Below are positions 42,945-51,181 of a DNA stretch of 64,000 bases, in pieces. Below the pieces are notes generated by a model that was not told where the DNA came from, searched no databases, and saw only the letters and a program-made list of their open reading frames with translations. The position numbers were made by a program, and so were the translations under genes. Origin of the DNA: Verrucomicrobiota bacterium JB024 (lineage in GTDB: Bacteria > Verrucomicrobiota > Verrucomicrobiia > Opitutales > Cerasicoccaceae); contig JAUTCS010000118.1 of assembly GCA_030673825.1 (NCBI GenBank), positions 1-64,000 on the forward strand, read 5' to 3'. The stretch's first letter is position 1. Every line of letters begins with the position of its first letter.

Positions 42945-43376
42945 TTAAACCGGCCCCACCGCGAGCAGCGCCCGCCACGGGAGCATGGCGCACTTGACGC
43001 GCGGGGGCAGGTGGCGAATACCACCCAGCGCGGCTAAGTCCTCCCAAAAGTCCACCTCGTTCGCCGCCGGTTCGGCTCCGGTGAGGAACTCACGAAAACG
43101 TCCGGCCAACGCCTGTGCCTCGGACACGGTTAGCCCGGCGATCCGCTCACTCATGAGTGAACACGAGGCCCGCAGCACGGCGCTTCCGGCGGCTTCCCAG
43201 CCCACGACGGCGATTTTTCCGTCCACTCCGGCGGCGAGGGTCAGCCGCACTTCGTCTCCTGCTTCGGGGTTCTTCGCCTCGGCGCGGTGCGTAGGCGCGC
43301 TCAGCAGGCCCTGCGCGCGCGGGCGCTTGCTGTGGTCGAGCAGGATTTCCTGATAAAGCTCCGGAGTCAGCGGCAT
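42945..43376 (-). CDS. SufU-like Fe-S assembly protein with altered cysteines
   Basis: A 143-residue protein of the SufU/IscU scaffold fold. Of the three conserved Cys only the last is kept ('RVKCAMLPW'). The first motif NPxCGD reads 'NPEAGD', and the Cys of the second is Ser ('WEAAGSAVLRASCSLM', which has a new Cys three residues later). Known SufU proteins bind Zn through these Cys plus Asp and take sulfur from SufS. It lies downstream of sufS on the same strand, so a link to Fe-S assembly is likely, but its metal site must differ. The ATG at 43376 was chosen by family alignment. Confidence 0.8.
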   Translation of the reverse strand: MPLTPELYQEILLDHSKRPRAQGLLSAPTHRAEAKNPEAGDEVRLTLAAGVDGKIAVVGWEAAGSAVLRASCSLMSERIAGLTVSEAQALAGRFREFLTGAEPAANEVDFWEDLAALGGIRHLPPRVKCAMLPWRALLAVGPV

Positions 43377-43385
43377 GGCTTTTTT

Positions 43386-43415
43386 TAACCGCAAAGGGTG
43401 CAAAGGACGCAAAGC
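43386..43415. repeat. CACAGAG-type tandem-motif repeat
   Basis: TTAACC is followed by GCAAAGG, GCAAAGG and GCAAAG units spaced 9-10 bases apart. It lies just upstream of the SufU-like gene, within the sufS to sufU gap. Confidence 0.6.
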
Positions 43416-43539
43416 TTATTTGCGGCCTGTTCATCCTGCCCACCCTCTCAGAAAAAAGCGACTGCCAGCGAGTCCGCTCCTTGGGACAACCCTTCTGCTC
43501 CCCCCCAAAGGGGCAGCATAATAGAATCCCCATTGCCGG

Positions 43540-43605
43540 GAGTAGCCGCCTTTTTGGCGGCGTAGGGGGACTTGTCCCCCTCGGTGCCAGCGGAGGTACT
43601 CCGCC
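43540..43605. repeat. REP-like hairpin element between sufS and the SufU-like gene
   Basis: GTA-GCCGCC-TTTTT-GGCGGC, then GTA, GGGGGAC-TT-GTCCCCC, then CGGAG-GTA-CTCCG. The layout matches the reverse complement of the element at 49976-50045 and the element in hisF. Confidence 0.7.
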
Positions 43606-43609
43606 CTGC

Positions 43610-44875
43610 CTAGCCGAGGAACAGGCGGCGGATTTTTTTCAGGCTGGCGACGAGGGCGTCCACTTCGGCGCGGGTGTTGTAAAAGGCGAAGGAGGCGCGG
43701 ACAGTGCCGGTGAGGCCGAAGCGCTCCCACAGCGGCATGGTGCAGTGATGTCCGGTGCGCACGGCAATACCGTCGGCGTCGAGCATGGTGCCGATGTCGT
43801 TGGGGTGGATGCCCTCGATCATAAAAGACACGAGAGCGACCTTGTTCGGGGCGCGACCATAAATGGTCAGCCCCTCAATTTGGCTGAGCTGCTCCGTGGC
43901 GTAGGCGAGCAAGTCCTGCTCCTGCGCGGCGATGGCGTCGTGACCGATGCCGTCCAGATAGTCGAGCGCGGCGGCCAGGCCGACGGCCCCGGCGATGTTG
44001 GGCGTGCCCGCCTCGAAGCGCTCGGGCAGGCCGCGATAAGTCGTCCCGGCGAAGCTGACGCGATCAATCATATCGCCGCCGCCCTGGTACGGGGGCATGG
44101 CGCCGAGCAGGTCGGCCTTGCCGTAAAGGACGCCGATGCCGGTCGGGCCGAAAATCTTGTGCCCGCTGCACACGAACCAGTCGCAGTCCAGCTCGCGTAC
44201 GTCGATCTTCAGGTGCGCGGCGGACTGGGCCCCATCCAGCAGCACGGGAATGCCGTGGGCGTGGGCCTTGGCAATGAGTTCCCTGGCCGGGTTGAGCGTG
44301 CCGAGGGAGTTGGAGGCATGACAAAAGGCGGCCAGCTTCGTGCGCGGGCCGATGAGCTTTTCCCACTCGTCCACGAGCAGCTCACCTGCGTCCGAGATGG
44401 GTGCGACCACGAGCTTGATGCCGAGGCGGGATTCGAGCATCTGCCACGGGACGATGTTCGCGTGGTGCTCCATCACGGTGAGCAGCATTTCGTCCCCGGC
44501 GGTCAGGTTAGCCCCGCCCCAGGAGCTGGCCACGAGGTTGATCGCCTCCGTCGCCCCCCGCGTGAAGACGCACTCACGCGCCTCGGCGGCGTTAAAGTAC
44601 CGCGCCACGGTCTCGCGGGCGGCCTCGTAGGCCGCCGTCGCCTCCTGGCTCAGGTGGTGGACCCCCCGGTGGATATTCGCGTGCTCAGTCGAGTAGTAGC
44701 GCTCGATCCGCTCGATGACCGCGCGCGGCTTCTGTGCCGAGGCACCGTTGTCGAGATAGACGAGCGGCTTGCCGTTGATCGTGCGCCCGAGCACCGGAAA
44801 ATCCTTGCGCCACGCCTCAACGTCCGCCCCCGGACGCTCCTCCAGCGCAGCCCCTGCCTGCTTATTTGGAATCAT
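43610..44875 (-). CDS. sufS: Cysteine desulfurase
   Basis: A 421-residue PLP enzyme (group II desulfurase) that takes sulfur from cysteine for Fe-S cluster building. Landmarks are 'YLDNGASAQKPRAV', 'TRGATEAINLVA', 'MEHHANIVPWQ', the PLP Lys in 'FVCSGHKIFGPTGIG' and the active Cys in 'RTGHHCTMPLW'. The ATG at 44875 leads into 'WRKDFPVLGRTINGKPLVYLDN', as in the family. The SufU-like gene follows after 233 bp of repeats; sufBCD are not in the window. Confidence 0.95.
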   Translation of the reverse strand: MIPNKQAGAALEERPGADVEAWRKDFPVLGRTINGKPLVYLDNGASAQKPRAVIERIERYYSTEHANIHRGVHHLSQEATAAYEAARETVARYFNAAEARECVFTRGATEAINLVASSWGGANLTAGDEMLLTVMEHHANIVPWQMLESRLGIKLVVAPISDAGELLVDEWEKLIGPRTKLAAFCHASNSLGTLNPARELIAKAHAHGIPVLLDGAQSAAHLKIDVRELDCDWFVCSGHKIFGPTGIGVLYGKADLLGAMPPYQGGGDMIDRVSFAGTTYRGLPERFEAGTPNIAGAVGLAAALDYLDGIGHDAIAAQEQDLLAYATEQLSQIEGLTIYGRAPNKVALVSFMIEGIHPNDIGTMLDADGIAVRTGHHCTMPLWERFGLTGTVRASFAFYNTRAEVDALVASLKKIRRLFLG

Positions 44876-44944
44876 TCTTAGTTGAGAACCTAGCTCAAAA
44901 CCAGCAACCCGCAAGCCAAATGCCGGGAATGTTTTGTGGTTTGT

Positions 44945-45257
44945 GGGGGCTACGCACCCCCACGCCCCGCGGCAGGCAAAGCCTGCACTTTCGGTCCAGC
45001 GTCCGGGCTTCGCCCAAACGCCGGACCGACTTTGTAGCCTCTCCTGACGAAGGTCCGCCCAAATCAGTATGGGACACGTATGGAGTCGAAAAGGGGGCGA
45101 CTCAGTTTGGATACTTGGGCATCAGCGATTGCGTGAACCAGTGAAGCTGGTTCACGCAATCGCTGACACGATGCTGCAAGCATCGAAAGTGCAGGCTGTG
45201 CCTGCCGCGGGTCCGGGCTGCGTAAGCCCAGCGCGGGTGCGGGGCGCGCAGCCCCGC
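44945..45257 (+). repeat. Multi-hairpin element, copy C
   Basis: The third copy lies between the EEP-type gene and sufS. The core (44945-45231) matches copy B closely, including the identical 20-bp stem (45122-45141 with 45147-45166). The inner hairpin GTGC/GCAC of A and B is GGGC/GCCC here. An extra hairpin, GCGGGGC/GCCCCGC, follows at 45239-45257. Confidence 0.85.
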
Positions 45258-45259
45258 CC

Positions 45260-46243
45260 TCAAAAGGCCAGCTCGACGCAGACGGGGCGGTGGTCGCTGG
45301 CCGTGAGGGAGTCGGGCAGCAGGTCGATGACGCGGGCCGAGCCGAGGACAATGCGCTGGGCCAGGGCCGGGGAGGCCAATAAAAAGTCCACGCGCTCGTA
45401 GAGGTCGCGCTTGCGGTAGTGGAAGGTCCAGGCCTCCCCGCGCGAGTCCACCGCCTCGACGAATTGAGCCAACTCGCGGTCCCCCACCCGCAGGAAACGC
45501 CGCAGCGCGGAGCTGTCGCGGGCGTCGTTGAAGTCGCCCGTGACGAGGTAATTGTCCGTCTGCGGGTCGGGGAAGGCCGCCCGGATGCGGTCACGGGCAG
45601 CCTGGGCCTCGGCGGCACGTTGGCTGGCGGCCTGCGGGTCGTCGTCGCGGACGGTCCAGCGGCTTTTCAGGTGGACGACAAAGAGCGTCCAGGGCACTCC
45701 GTCGGTTTCGAAGCCCACCTCCAGCAGGCCACGGCGGACGGCCTCACGTTCGCCGCCGAGGGTGAACGCCAGCCGGTCGTGGGTGATGACGCGAGCGAAG
45801 GGCAGACGCGAGAGCACGGCGACACGGCGCTCCTCGTCCGGCCCCATAAGGATCGCGGTGTGCGGGTAGTCCAAGCCCTCGGCCTTCAAATCGCGCTGAA
45901 GCTCCTCCAGGTACGCCGGACCGCCCACCTCCTGCACGGCCAATACATCGGCATTGGCGGCGCGTATGCACGCCCGCAGGGCGGTTTTCTCGTCCTCGGG
46001 CTTGGGGTAATCCTCGCGCCAATGCCCGCTCGCCATGCGGTCCATCGACAGGTAGTTGTTTAAATTATACGTCGCCACCCGCACCGTGTCGGCGGCGAGG
46101 CCGAGCGGGAGAAGCACACTCAGCACGACGAGCAACGAGGCCAGCCTCCGCCACGCCGGGACACCCCGGACATGGTTCGCGGATTGCCCGACCGAATGCG
46201 GATTTGCGGAAAAATCGAGGTTATCCGTGCCCATCCGCGTCAT
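45260..46243 (-). CDS. Exported endonuclease/exonuclease/phosphatase family protein
   Basis: A 327-residue protein. After a leader it has a hydrophobic signal ('LASLLVVLSVLLPLGLAAD', ending near residue 51) and then the EEP fold: 'VATYNLNNYL', 'VLAVQEVGG' (metal Glu), 'VVHLKSRW', 'LVTGDFNDA' (Asp/Asn) and 'TASDHRPVCVEL' (Asp/His pair). The catalytic set is complete. Exported EEP proteins are nucleases or phosphoesterases. The long stretch before the signal lies in a short repeat, so the true start may be the ATG at 46234 or further in. It is the upstream neighbour of element copy C. Confidence 0.85.
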   Translation of the reverse strand: MTRMGTDNLDFSANPHSVGQSANHVRGVPAWRRLASLLVVLSVLLPLGLAADTVRVATYNLNNYLSMDRMASGHWREDYPKPEDEKTALRACIRAANADVLAVQEVGGPAYLEELQRDLKAEGLDYPHTAILMGPDEERRVAVLSRLPFARVITHDRLAFTLGGEREAVRRGLLEVGFETDGVPWTLFVVHLKSRWTVRDDDPQAASQRAAEAQAARDRIRAAFPDPQTDNYLVTGDFNDARDSSALRRFLRVGDRELAQFVEAVDSRGEAWTFHYRKRDLYERVDFLLASPALAQRIVLGSARVIDLLPDSLTASDHRPVCVELAF

Positions 46244-46253
46244 CCGTGGTTAA
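46226..46253. repeat. CATCCGTGG-type tandem-motif repeat
   Basis: The units CATCCGCG and CATCCGTGG are followed by TTAAAC. It overlaps the likely start of the EEP gene and is related to the copies at 53463 and 57603. Confidence 0.5.
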
Positions 46254-46272
46254 ACCCCGTTCGCTGCCGACC

Positions 46273-47520
46273 TCAGCCGCCCTTGAGGGCCGTTTCGCGC
46301 TCCAGAAGTGTGGGGTGCGAGTAGTGGAAGGCGCTGTAGAGGGGGTGCGGGGTGAGGTTGCCGAGGTTTTTCTCGGTCAGCTTGTGCAGGGAGGCGACGA
46401 GCGGCTGCGGGTCGCCGCCCATGACTTCGCGTGCAAAGGCATCGGCCTCGTACTCGTGCTTGCGGGAGAGGCCGTTCATGAGTGGCGAGAGCCAGAAGCT
46501 GAACAGCCCGCTCAGCAGCATGAACAGCAGCAACGCCGGGACCATCCCGTCCGCCACCTGGAACCCAAAGGCCTGGAAAAACCACGCCTGCCCGGCCACC
46601 CAGCCCAGCACCGCGAACCCGGCCAGGCTGGCCAGGGCGGAGAGGATGAGCATTTTCGGGATGTGGCCCTTTTTGTAGTGGCCGATCTCGTGGGCGAGCA
46701 CGCTCTCCAGCTCGATGTCCTCCAGTTGCTCGACCAGCGTATCGTAGAGCACGATGCGGCGGAACTTGCCGAAGCCGGTGAAAAAGGCGTTCGAGTGGGT
46801 GGAGCGCTTGCTGCCGTCCATCACGTGGATGGTGCGGGCGGAGAAGCCCGTGCGCTCGCCGAGCTTGAGCAGGCGTTCACGCAGGTCGCCCTCGGGCAGC
46901 GGGGAGAGCTTGTTAAAGAGCGGCAGGATCAGGCGCGGGTATAGCAGCAGCAGGAGGAGCTGAAACCCGAAAAACGCCACAAAGGCCCACAGCCACCAGG
47001 TTTGCGGCAGCGCCCGGAAAAACCACAGCAGCAGGCACAGCAGCGGGTAGCCGAGGATCGCGCCGAGGAGAAGGCCCTTGAGCTTGTCGCTCACCCAGGT
47101 GCCGAGGGTGGTCTTGTTAAAGCCGTAGCGGGCCTCGATCTTGAAGGTGCTGTAGAGCTCCAGCGGGATGCCCGGCAGCGAAAGCACGATGAGGATGGCG
47201 AAAAGCACCAGCCCCTGCCCCCACAGGCCCGTGCCGAGCCAGCCGGTGAGCCCGTCGAACAGCCACGGCAGCAGCCCGGAGGCCAGCACCACGGCCAGCA
47301 CGAACGCGTCCCAGGCCGTTTCGATCATCCCGAAGCGCGTGTGCGTCAGCGTGTAGGAGACGGACTTTTTGTACGTTTCCTCATCCATGACCCCGGCAAA
47401 GGCGTCGGGGAGCCGGTCGGCGTGACGGAGGACTTCGCCGCGGTTGAGCCAGTCCAGGACCAGCTCCACCACCAGCTTCAGGCCGATGAGGACGAGAATT
47501 GCGATCAGGAAGGGATGCAT
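46273..47520 (-). CDS. M48 family (Ste24-type) membrane metalloprotease
   Basis: A 415-residue membrane protein with about seven helices. The zinc site is 'LAHEIGHYKKGH' with the third ligand Glu in 'HEYEADAFAREV', as in CAAX-protease Ste24/HtpX-type enzymes. The N-terminal region 'STFKIEARYGFNKTT' is the Ste24-specific stretch. Such proteases cleave membrane or mistargeted proteins; bacterial substrates are largely unknown. The ATG at 47520 begins the first helix. Confidence 0.9.
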   Translation of the reverse strand: MHPFLIAILVLIGLKLVVELVLDWLNRGEVLRHADRLPDAFAGVMDEETYKKSVSYTLTHTRFGMIETAWDAFVLAVVLASGLLPWLFDGLTGWLGTGLWGQGLVLFAILIVLSLPGIPLELYSTFKIEARYGFNKTTLGTWVSDKLKGLLLGAILGYPLLCLLLWFFRALPQTWWLWAFVAFFGFQLLLLLLYPRLILPLFNKLSPLPEGDLRERLLKLGERTGFSARTIHVMDGSKRSTHSNAFFTGFGKFRRIVLYDTLVEQLEDIELESVLAHEIGHYKKGHIPKMLILSALASLAGFAVLGWVAGQAWFFQAFGFQVADGMVPALLLFMLLSGLFSFWLSPLMNGLSRKHEYEADAFAREVMGGDPQPLVASLHKLTEKNLGNLTPHPLYSAFHYSHPTLLERETALKGG

Positions 47521-47705
47521 GAGGGAAGTTTTTTCGGCGGGGGGCAGCGTGGTGGCGGCCCCCGGCCCGCAGTCGAACCCCCATGCCATAACGCCCGCAG
47601 CCCGGTGGCAAGGGCGAATTACACCCCCTTTTCGGGGGGCCGGGCGGAGCCAGAATCAGGCTTGCGTTTGCGCCTGCGCCGGGTTTCACTTATCCGTAAC
47701 CTAAC

Positions 47706-47960
47706 ATGCCTAAAACGCAAACGACGGAAGACGCTGCGTCTTTCGAGGAAGCCCTGGAACGGTTGGAAAATATCGTCGAGAGCCTCGAAAGCGGAGACAT
47801 CCCGCTCGCCGACCTGGTCACCAAGTACGAAACGGGCACCCGGCTGGCGAAGTTTTGCCAACGCAAACTCGACCAAGCAGAACAAAAGATCGAAAAACTC
47901 CGGCAGGAAGACGGCCAGGCCACCCTTGAGCCTTTCGAGGGGCCCGCGGCGGACTCCTGA
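47706..47960 (+). CDS. xseB: Exodeoxyribonuclease VII small subunit
   Basis: An 84-residue helical protein with the family pattern 'SFEEALERLENIVESLESGDIPLADLVTKYE'-like (long amphipathic helix) and 'LDQAEQKIEKL'. XseB binds the large subunit XseA to degrade single-stranded DNA; xseA is not in the window. It lies directly upstream of dxs, a common pairing in bacteria, with 68 bp between them. Confidence 0.9.
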   Translation: MPKTQTTEDAASFEEALERLENIVESLESGDIPLADLVTKYETGTRLAKFCQRKLDQAEQKIEKLRQEDGQATLEPFEGPAADS

Positions 47961-48028
47961 CCACTTTCTTTTTCTTATCCGGGACTCAGACTCTAACTCT
48001 CTCTCCCCGACTATTCAGACTATACGTT

Positions 48029-49975
48029 ATGGCTATACTTCCCTCTATCAAGGGCCCTCAGGACGTCAAAGCACTCAATAAGGAAGACCTTCCCCAGCTG
48101 GCGAAGGAAATCCGGCAGGAAATCCTGGAGGTAACCTCCGAAAACGGCGGCCACGTCGGCCCGAACCTCGGAGTGGTTGAACTGAGCATCATGCTCCACC
48201 GGCACTTCAGCACGCCGCAGGACCGCTTCGTGTTCGACGTGTCCCACCAGGGCTACGTCCACAAGCTGCTGACCGGCCGCCAGGGAGAAAAATTCCGCAA
48301 GCTGCGCCAGAAGGGCGGCTACAGTGGCTTCCTCATGCGCGACGAGTCCGAGCACGACTGCTTCGGCGCCGGTCACGCCGGTACGGCCCTCTCCGCCGCC
48401 GTCGGCATGGCCACCGCCCGCGACCTTAACGACAGCCCCGAGCATGTCGTGGCTATCATCGGCGACGCCGCCCTGACCTGCGGCATCACCATGGAGGCGC
48501 TCAACAACATCAAGAGCAGCTGCAAGAAGCTCATCGTTATCCTTAACGACAACAAGTGGTCGATCGCCCCGAACGTCGGCGCCATCCCCACCTACCTGAA
48601 CGAGCTCATCACCAACCCGGTGTACAACCGCTTCCACCAGGACGTGGAGAGCTTCCTCAACGCCGTCCCCGGCGGCCAGGCGATCAAGAAATTCGGCAAG
48701 AAGGTCAAGCAGGAGACCAAGGACTTCCTCATCGACCAGAATCCCTCCCTTTTCGAGAAGTACGGCCTGCGCTACATCGGCCCCATTGACGGGCACGACA
48801 TGGACCTGCTGGACCAGTACCTCCAGTTCGCCAAGGAGTCGGACGAACCGGTCATCCTCCACACCCTCACGACCAAGGGCAAGGGCTTCGACGTGGCTCT
48901 GGGCGACCCGGAAAAGTGGCACGGCACCAGCCCCTTCTGCCTCTCCAGCGGCAAGCCCAAGGCCGGCAAGGCCAGCGCTCCCCCCGCCTACCAGGACGTT
49001 TTCGGCAAGGCCCTCGTGGACTTCGCCAAGGCCGACAAGCGCGTCGTCGGCATCACCGGCGCCATGCCCTCCGGCACCGGCCTGAAGCACCTTTCCGACG
49101 AGGTCCCCGGCCAATACTTTGACGTGGGCATTGCCGAGGAGCACGCTGTGCTCTTCGCCGCCGGTCTGGCCACCAGCGGCATCAAGCCCGTCGTGGCCAT
49201 TTACTCGACCTTCCTCCAGCGCGGCATCGACCCGATCATGCACGACGTCGCCCTGCAGAAGCTCGACGTGATGTTCTGCATGGACCGCGCGGGCCTCTCG
49301 CCCAACGACGGCCCCACCCACCACGGCCTCTTTGACATTTCCTACCTGCGCGCCGTCCCGAACGTCATCCTCATGCAGCCCAAGGACGAGGACGAACTCG
49401 TGGACATGATGAAGACCGGCCTCGATTTCAAGGGCCCGAGCTTCATCCGCTACCCGCGCGGCTCCGGCGTTGGCGTCACCATGAAGGACGAGCCCGAAGC
49501 CCTCGAAATCGGCAAGTCCGAGACCCTGCGCGAAGGCGACGACATCGTCATCTGGGCCCTCGGCCCGATGGTGCAGGACGCCCTCAAGCTCGCGAACAAG
49601 ATTTCCGCCGAGCAGGGCCTGAGCGTCGGCGTGGTCAACGCCCGCTTCGCCAAGCCCATCGACACCACTCAGCTGTTCAAGGACGCCCAGCACGCCCGCC
49701 TCATCGTCACGATGGAGGACCACGTGCGCAAGGGCGGCTTCGGCTCCGCGGTGATCGAGGAGCTCCAGGACGAGGGCATCATGACCCCGGTCGTCCGCAT
49801 CGGCTGGCCGGACAAGTTCATCGCTCACGGCAGCGGCAACTCCGACCTGCGCGCCGCCAACGGCCTTAGCCCCCAGGACATGGAAAACGACATCCTCACC
49901 CGCTACCGGGCCCTGCCTGCCGCCACGGTCGAGGCTGCCTCCGACACCTCCGTCCCCTTCCCCTCCGGCAAGTAA
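48029..49975 (+). CDS. dxs: 1-deoxy-D-xylulose-5-phosphate synthase
   Basis: A 648-residue thiamine-diphosphate enzyme that condenses pyruvate and glyceraldehyde 3-phosphate, the first step of the MEP isoprenoid pathway. The ThDP site is 'GDAALTCGITMEALNN', the N-terminal His region is 'FDVSHQGYVHKLLTGR', and 'DRAGLSPNDGPTHHGLFDISYLR' is the transketolase-type central motif. Third positions are heavily C/G-biased, which suggests high expression. A terminator follows at 50099. Confidence 0.95.
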   Translation: MAILPSIKGPQDVKALNKEDLPQLAKEIRQEILEVTSENGGHVGPNLGVVELSIMLHRHFSTPQDRFVFDVSHQGYVHKLLTGRQGEKFRKLRQKGGYSGFLMRDESEHDCFGAGHAGTALSAAVGMATARDLNDSPEHVVAIIGDAALTCGITMEALNNIKSSCKKLIVILNDNKWSIAPNVGAIPTYLNELITNPVYNRFHQDVESFLNAVPGGQAIKKFGKKVKQETKDFLIDQNPSLFEKYGLRYIGPIDGHDMDLLDQYLQFAKESDEPVILHTLTTKGKGFDVALGDPEKWHGTSPFCLSSGKPKAGKASAPPAYQDVFGKALVDFAKADKRVVGITGAMPSGTGLKHLSDEVPGQYFDVGIAEEHAVLFAAGLATSGIKPVVAIYSTFLQRGIDPIMHDVALQKLDVMFCMDRAGLSPNDGPTHHGLFDISYLRAVPNVILMQPKDEDELVDMMKTGLDFKGPSFIRYPRGSGVGVTMKDEPEALEIGKSETLREGDDIVIWALGPMVQDALKLANKISAEQGLSVGVVNARFAKPIDTTQLFKDAQHARLIVTMEDHVRKGGFGSAVIEELQDEGIMTPVVRIGWPDKFIAHGSGNSDLRAANGLSPQDMENDILTRYRALPAATVEAASDTSVPFPSGK

Positions 49976-50045
49976 CGGGGAGCCCCCGCTGGCACTGAGG
50001 GGGCAATGCCCCCTACGCGGCCAGACAGGCCGCTACCCCCGGCAA
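49976..50045. repeat. REP-like hairpin element after dxs
   Basis: CGGGG-AGC-CCCCG, then GGGGGC-AAT-GCCCCC (49999-50013), TAC, GCGGCC/GGCCGC (50017-50033), TACCCCCGG. It begins immediately after the dxs stop and has the same order of parts as the elements in hisF and at 43540. Confidence 0.75.
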
Positions 50046-50098
50046 CGGCGGGAGCGGAAGGAAGGGAAGAAACGACGTCAGTTCAAAAACACCTTTCA

Positions 50099-50128
50099 CG
50101 CACGGGTCTTCGGGCCCGTGCGTTTTTT
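50099..50128 (+). terminator. Intrinsic terminator of dxs
   Basis: CGCACGGG (50099-50106) pairs with CCCGTGCG (50115-50122) around an 8-base loop; six T follow. Confidence 0.85.
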
Positions 50129-50224
50129 GTGTTCTGGGCAAGCGGAGCAAAAATTTGCTCCGGTGCCGACCTCCCCACGCGCTTGTCCCAATGGGCCACT
50201 GAAAAGCGCAGCACAGCTGAACGG

Positions 50225-51181
50225 CTAATACTGCGAGACCTCGCGGTCCTTGGGGATGATGCGAGTCACGAGCTTGAGGCGGGCCTGCGGCTCGACACAC
50301 TCCACGCTGAGATGAGCGGTATTCATATCCCTAGCATTTTGTTCCGGGTTCGGAGGATAGCTCTCTACAAAAGCGGGCTTAAAGGCCGACACCTCGACCG
50401 GAGAATCTGCCTGGATGATAAACGTGAAGTACGAGGTCTCCACGATAGTCTGCTGTTTCTCCTCCACACGCGTGACGGCCCCCGGGCTCATCGCCGTCCC
50501 GAAAAAGGAGAAACGGAAGCGCTTACCCAGATGGGCGGCAACCTCATCGACGATGCGGACTTCGCCCCCGGCCTGCCAGAAGACATCCCGGCTCCAGACT
50601 GACAGATCCGGATCAGCGGCGGCCAGGTCCAGGTGCACATCCCCGCCCGCATCGTCGATGCGGCGGACATGCACGGGGATATCCGACGTTCCGAGAAGGG
50701 GATACTCCAATCCTTCTTCGTCGGCATACGGGTCTTCGACGACCGACATTGGTAACATCATCCCATAGCTCCACTCCATCTCTTTCGGCTGAGCCTGTAC
50801 CACCGCCCCGGGCATCATACGGACACCCTTCACCATCCCGCTGATCGTTACATGCGGCGTTCCTTGCGTCCCCTCAATCCACACGACAAGAGCCACCGGC
50901 AGCTCCCCGCTGACCTCACGCTTGCCATCCAGCGAAAAGCTTCCGCCCCCTTCGCCGACCGCGTAGGCCAGCATCCGCATCCGCTCCGGCGAAGCATCAG
51001 CCGCGGGGCTGCTGGCGTCCGCATTCGGGGCTGCGGGTTTCCCCGGAGAGGCCGATTTAGACGCGGACGGAACGAACGTATCCGTGTCGGGCTGAGAGGC
51101 GGGCGGCTTGCAGCCGGGTAAAATAAGCGCGAAGGAAAGCGCGAAAACAAGCAGGGGCGGGCGGGCAATCACGCCGGTCAT
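50225..51181 (-). CDS. Predicted lipoprotein of unknown function
   Basis: A 318-residue protein with a type II signal peptide: hydrophobic 'LLVFALSFALI' and lipobox 'LPGC' with Cys at residue 24. A Ser/Pro/Ala-rich linker of about 40 residues follows, then a beta-rich domain without known motifs. It is probably anchored to the outer or inner membrane. The ATG at 51181 was chosen because it places the signal at the N-terminus; an upstream in-frame start adds nine polar residues. Confidence 0.7.
   Translation of the reverse strand: MTGVIARPPLLVFALSFALILPGCKPPASQPDTDTFVPSASKSASPGKPAAPNADASSPAADASPERMRMLAYAVGEGGGSFSLDGKREVSGELPVALVVWIEGTQGTPHVTISGMVKGVRMMPGAVVQAQPKEMEWSYGMMLPMSVVEDPYADEEGLEYPLLGTSDIPVHVRRIDDAGGDVHLDLAAADPDLSVWSRDVFWQAGGEVRIVDEVAAHLGKRFRFSFFGTAMSPGAVTRVEEKQQTIVETSYFTFIIQADSPVEVSAFKPAFVESYPPNPEQNARDMNTAHLSVECVEPQARLKLVTRIIPKDREVSQY

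Noticed and set aside
43481-44881. A 466-codon open frame opposite sufS
   Set aside because: Antisense shadow of sufS; no family resemblance.
37075-45257. Multi-hairpin copies as integron attC sites or a CRISPR-like array
   Set aside because: There are no conserved attC core sites, no gene cassettes between copies and no short regular spacers. The copies lie about 4 kb apart among ordinary core genes.
47002-48081. A 359-codon frame over the M48 gene, xseB and the dxs start
   Set aside because: It crosses three real genes in a different frame or strand and begins with Gln/Arg-rich antisense sequence.
48020-49828. A 602-codon open frame opposite dxs
   Set aside because: Same cause: the antisense of a GC-biased gene. 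dxs itself is unmistakable on the + strand.
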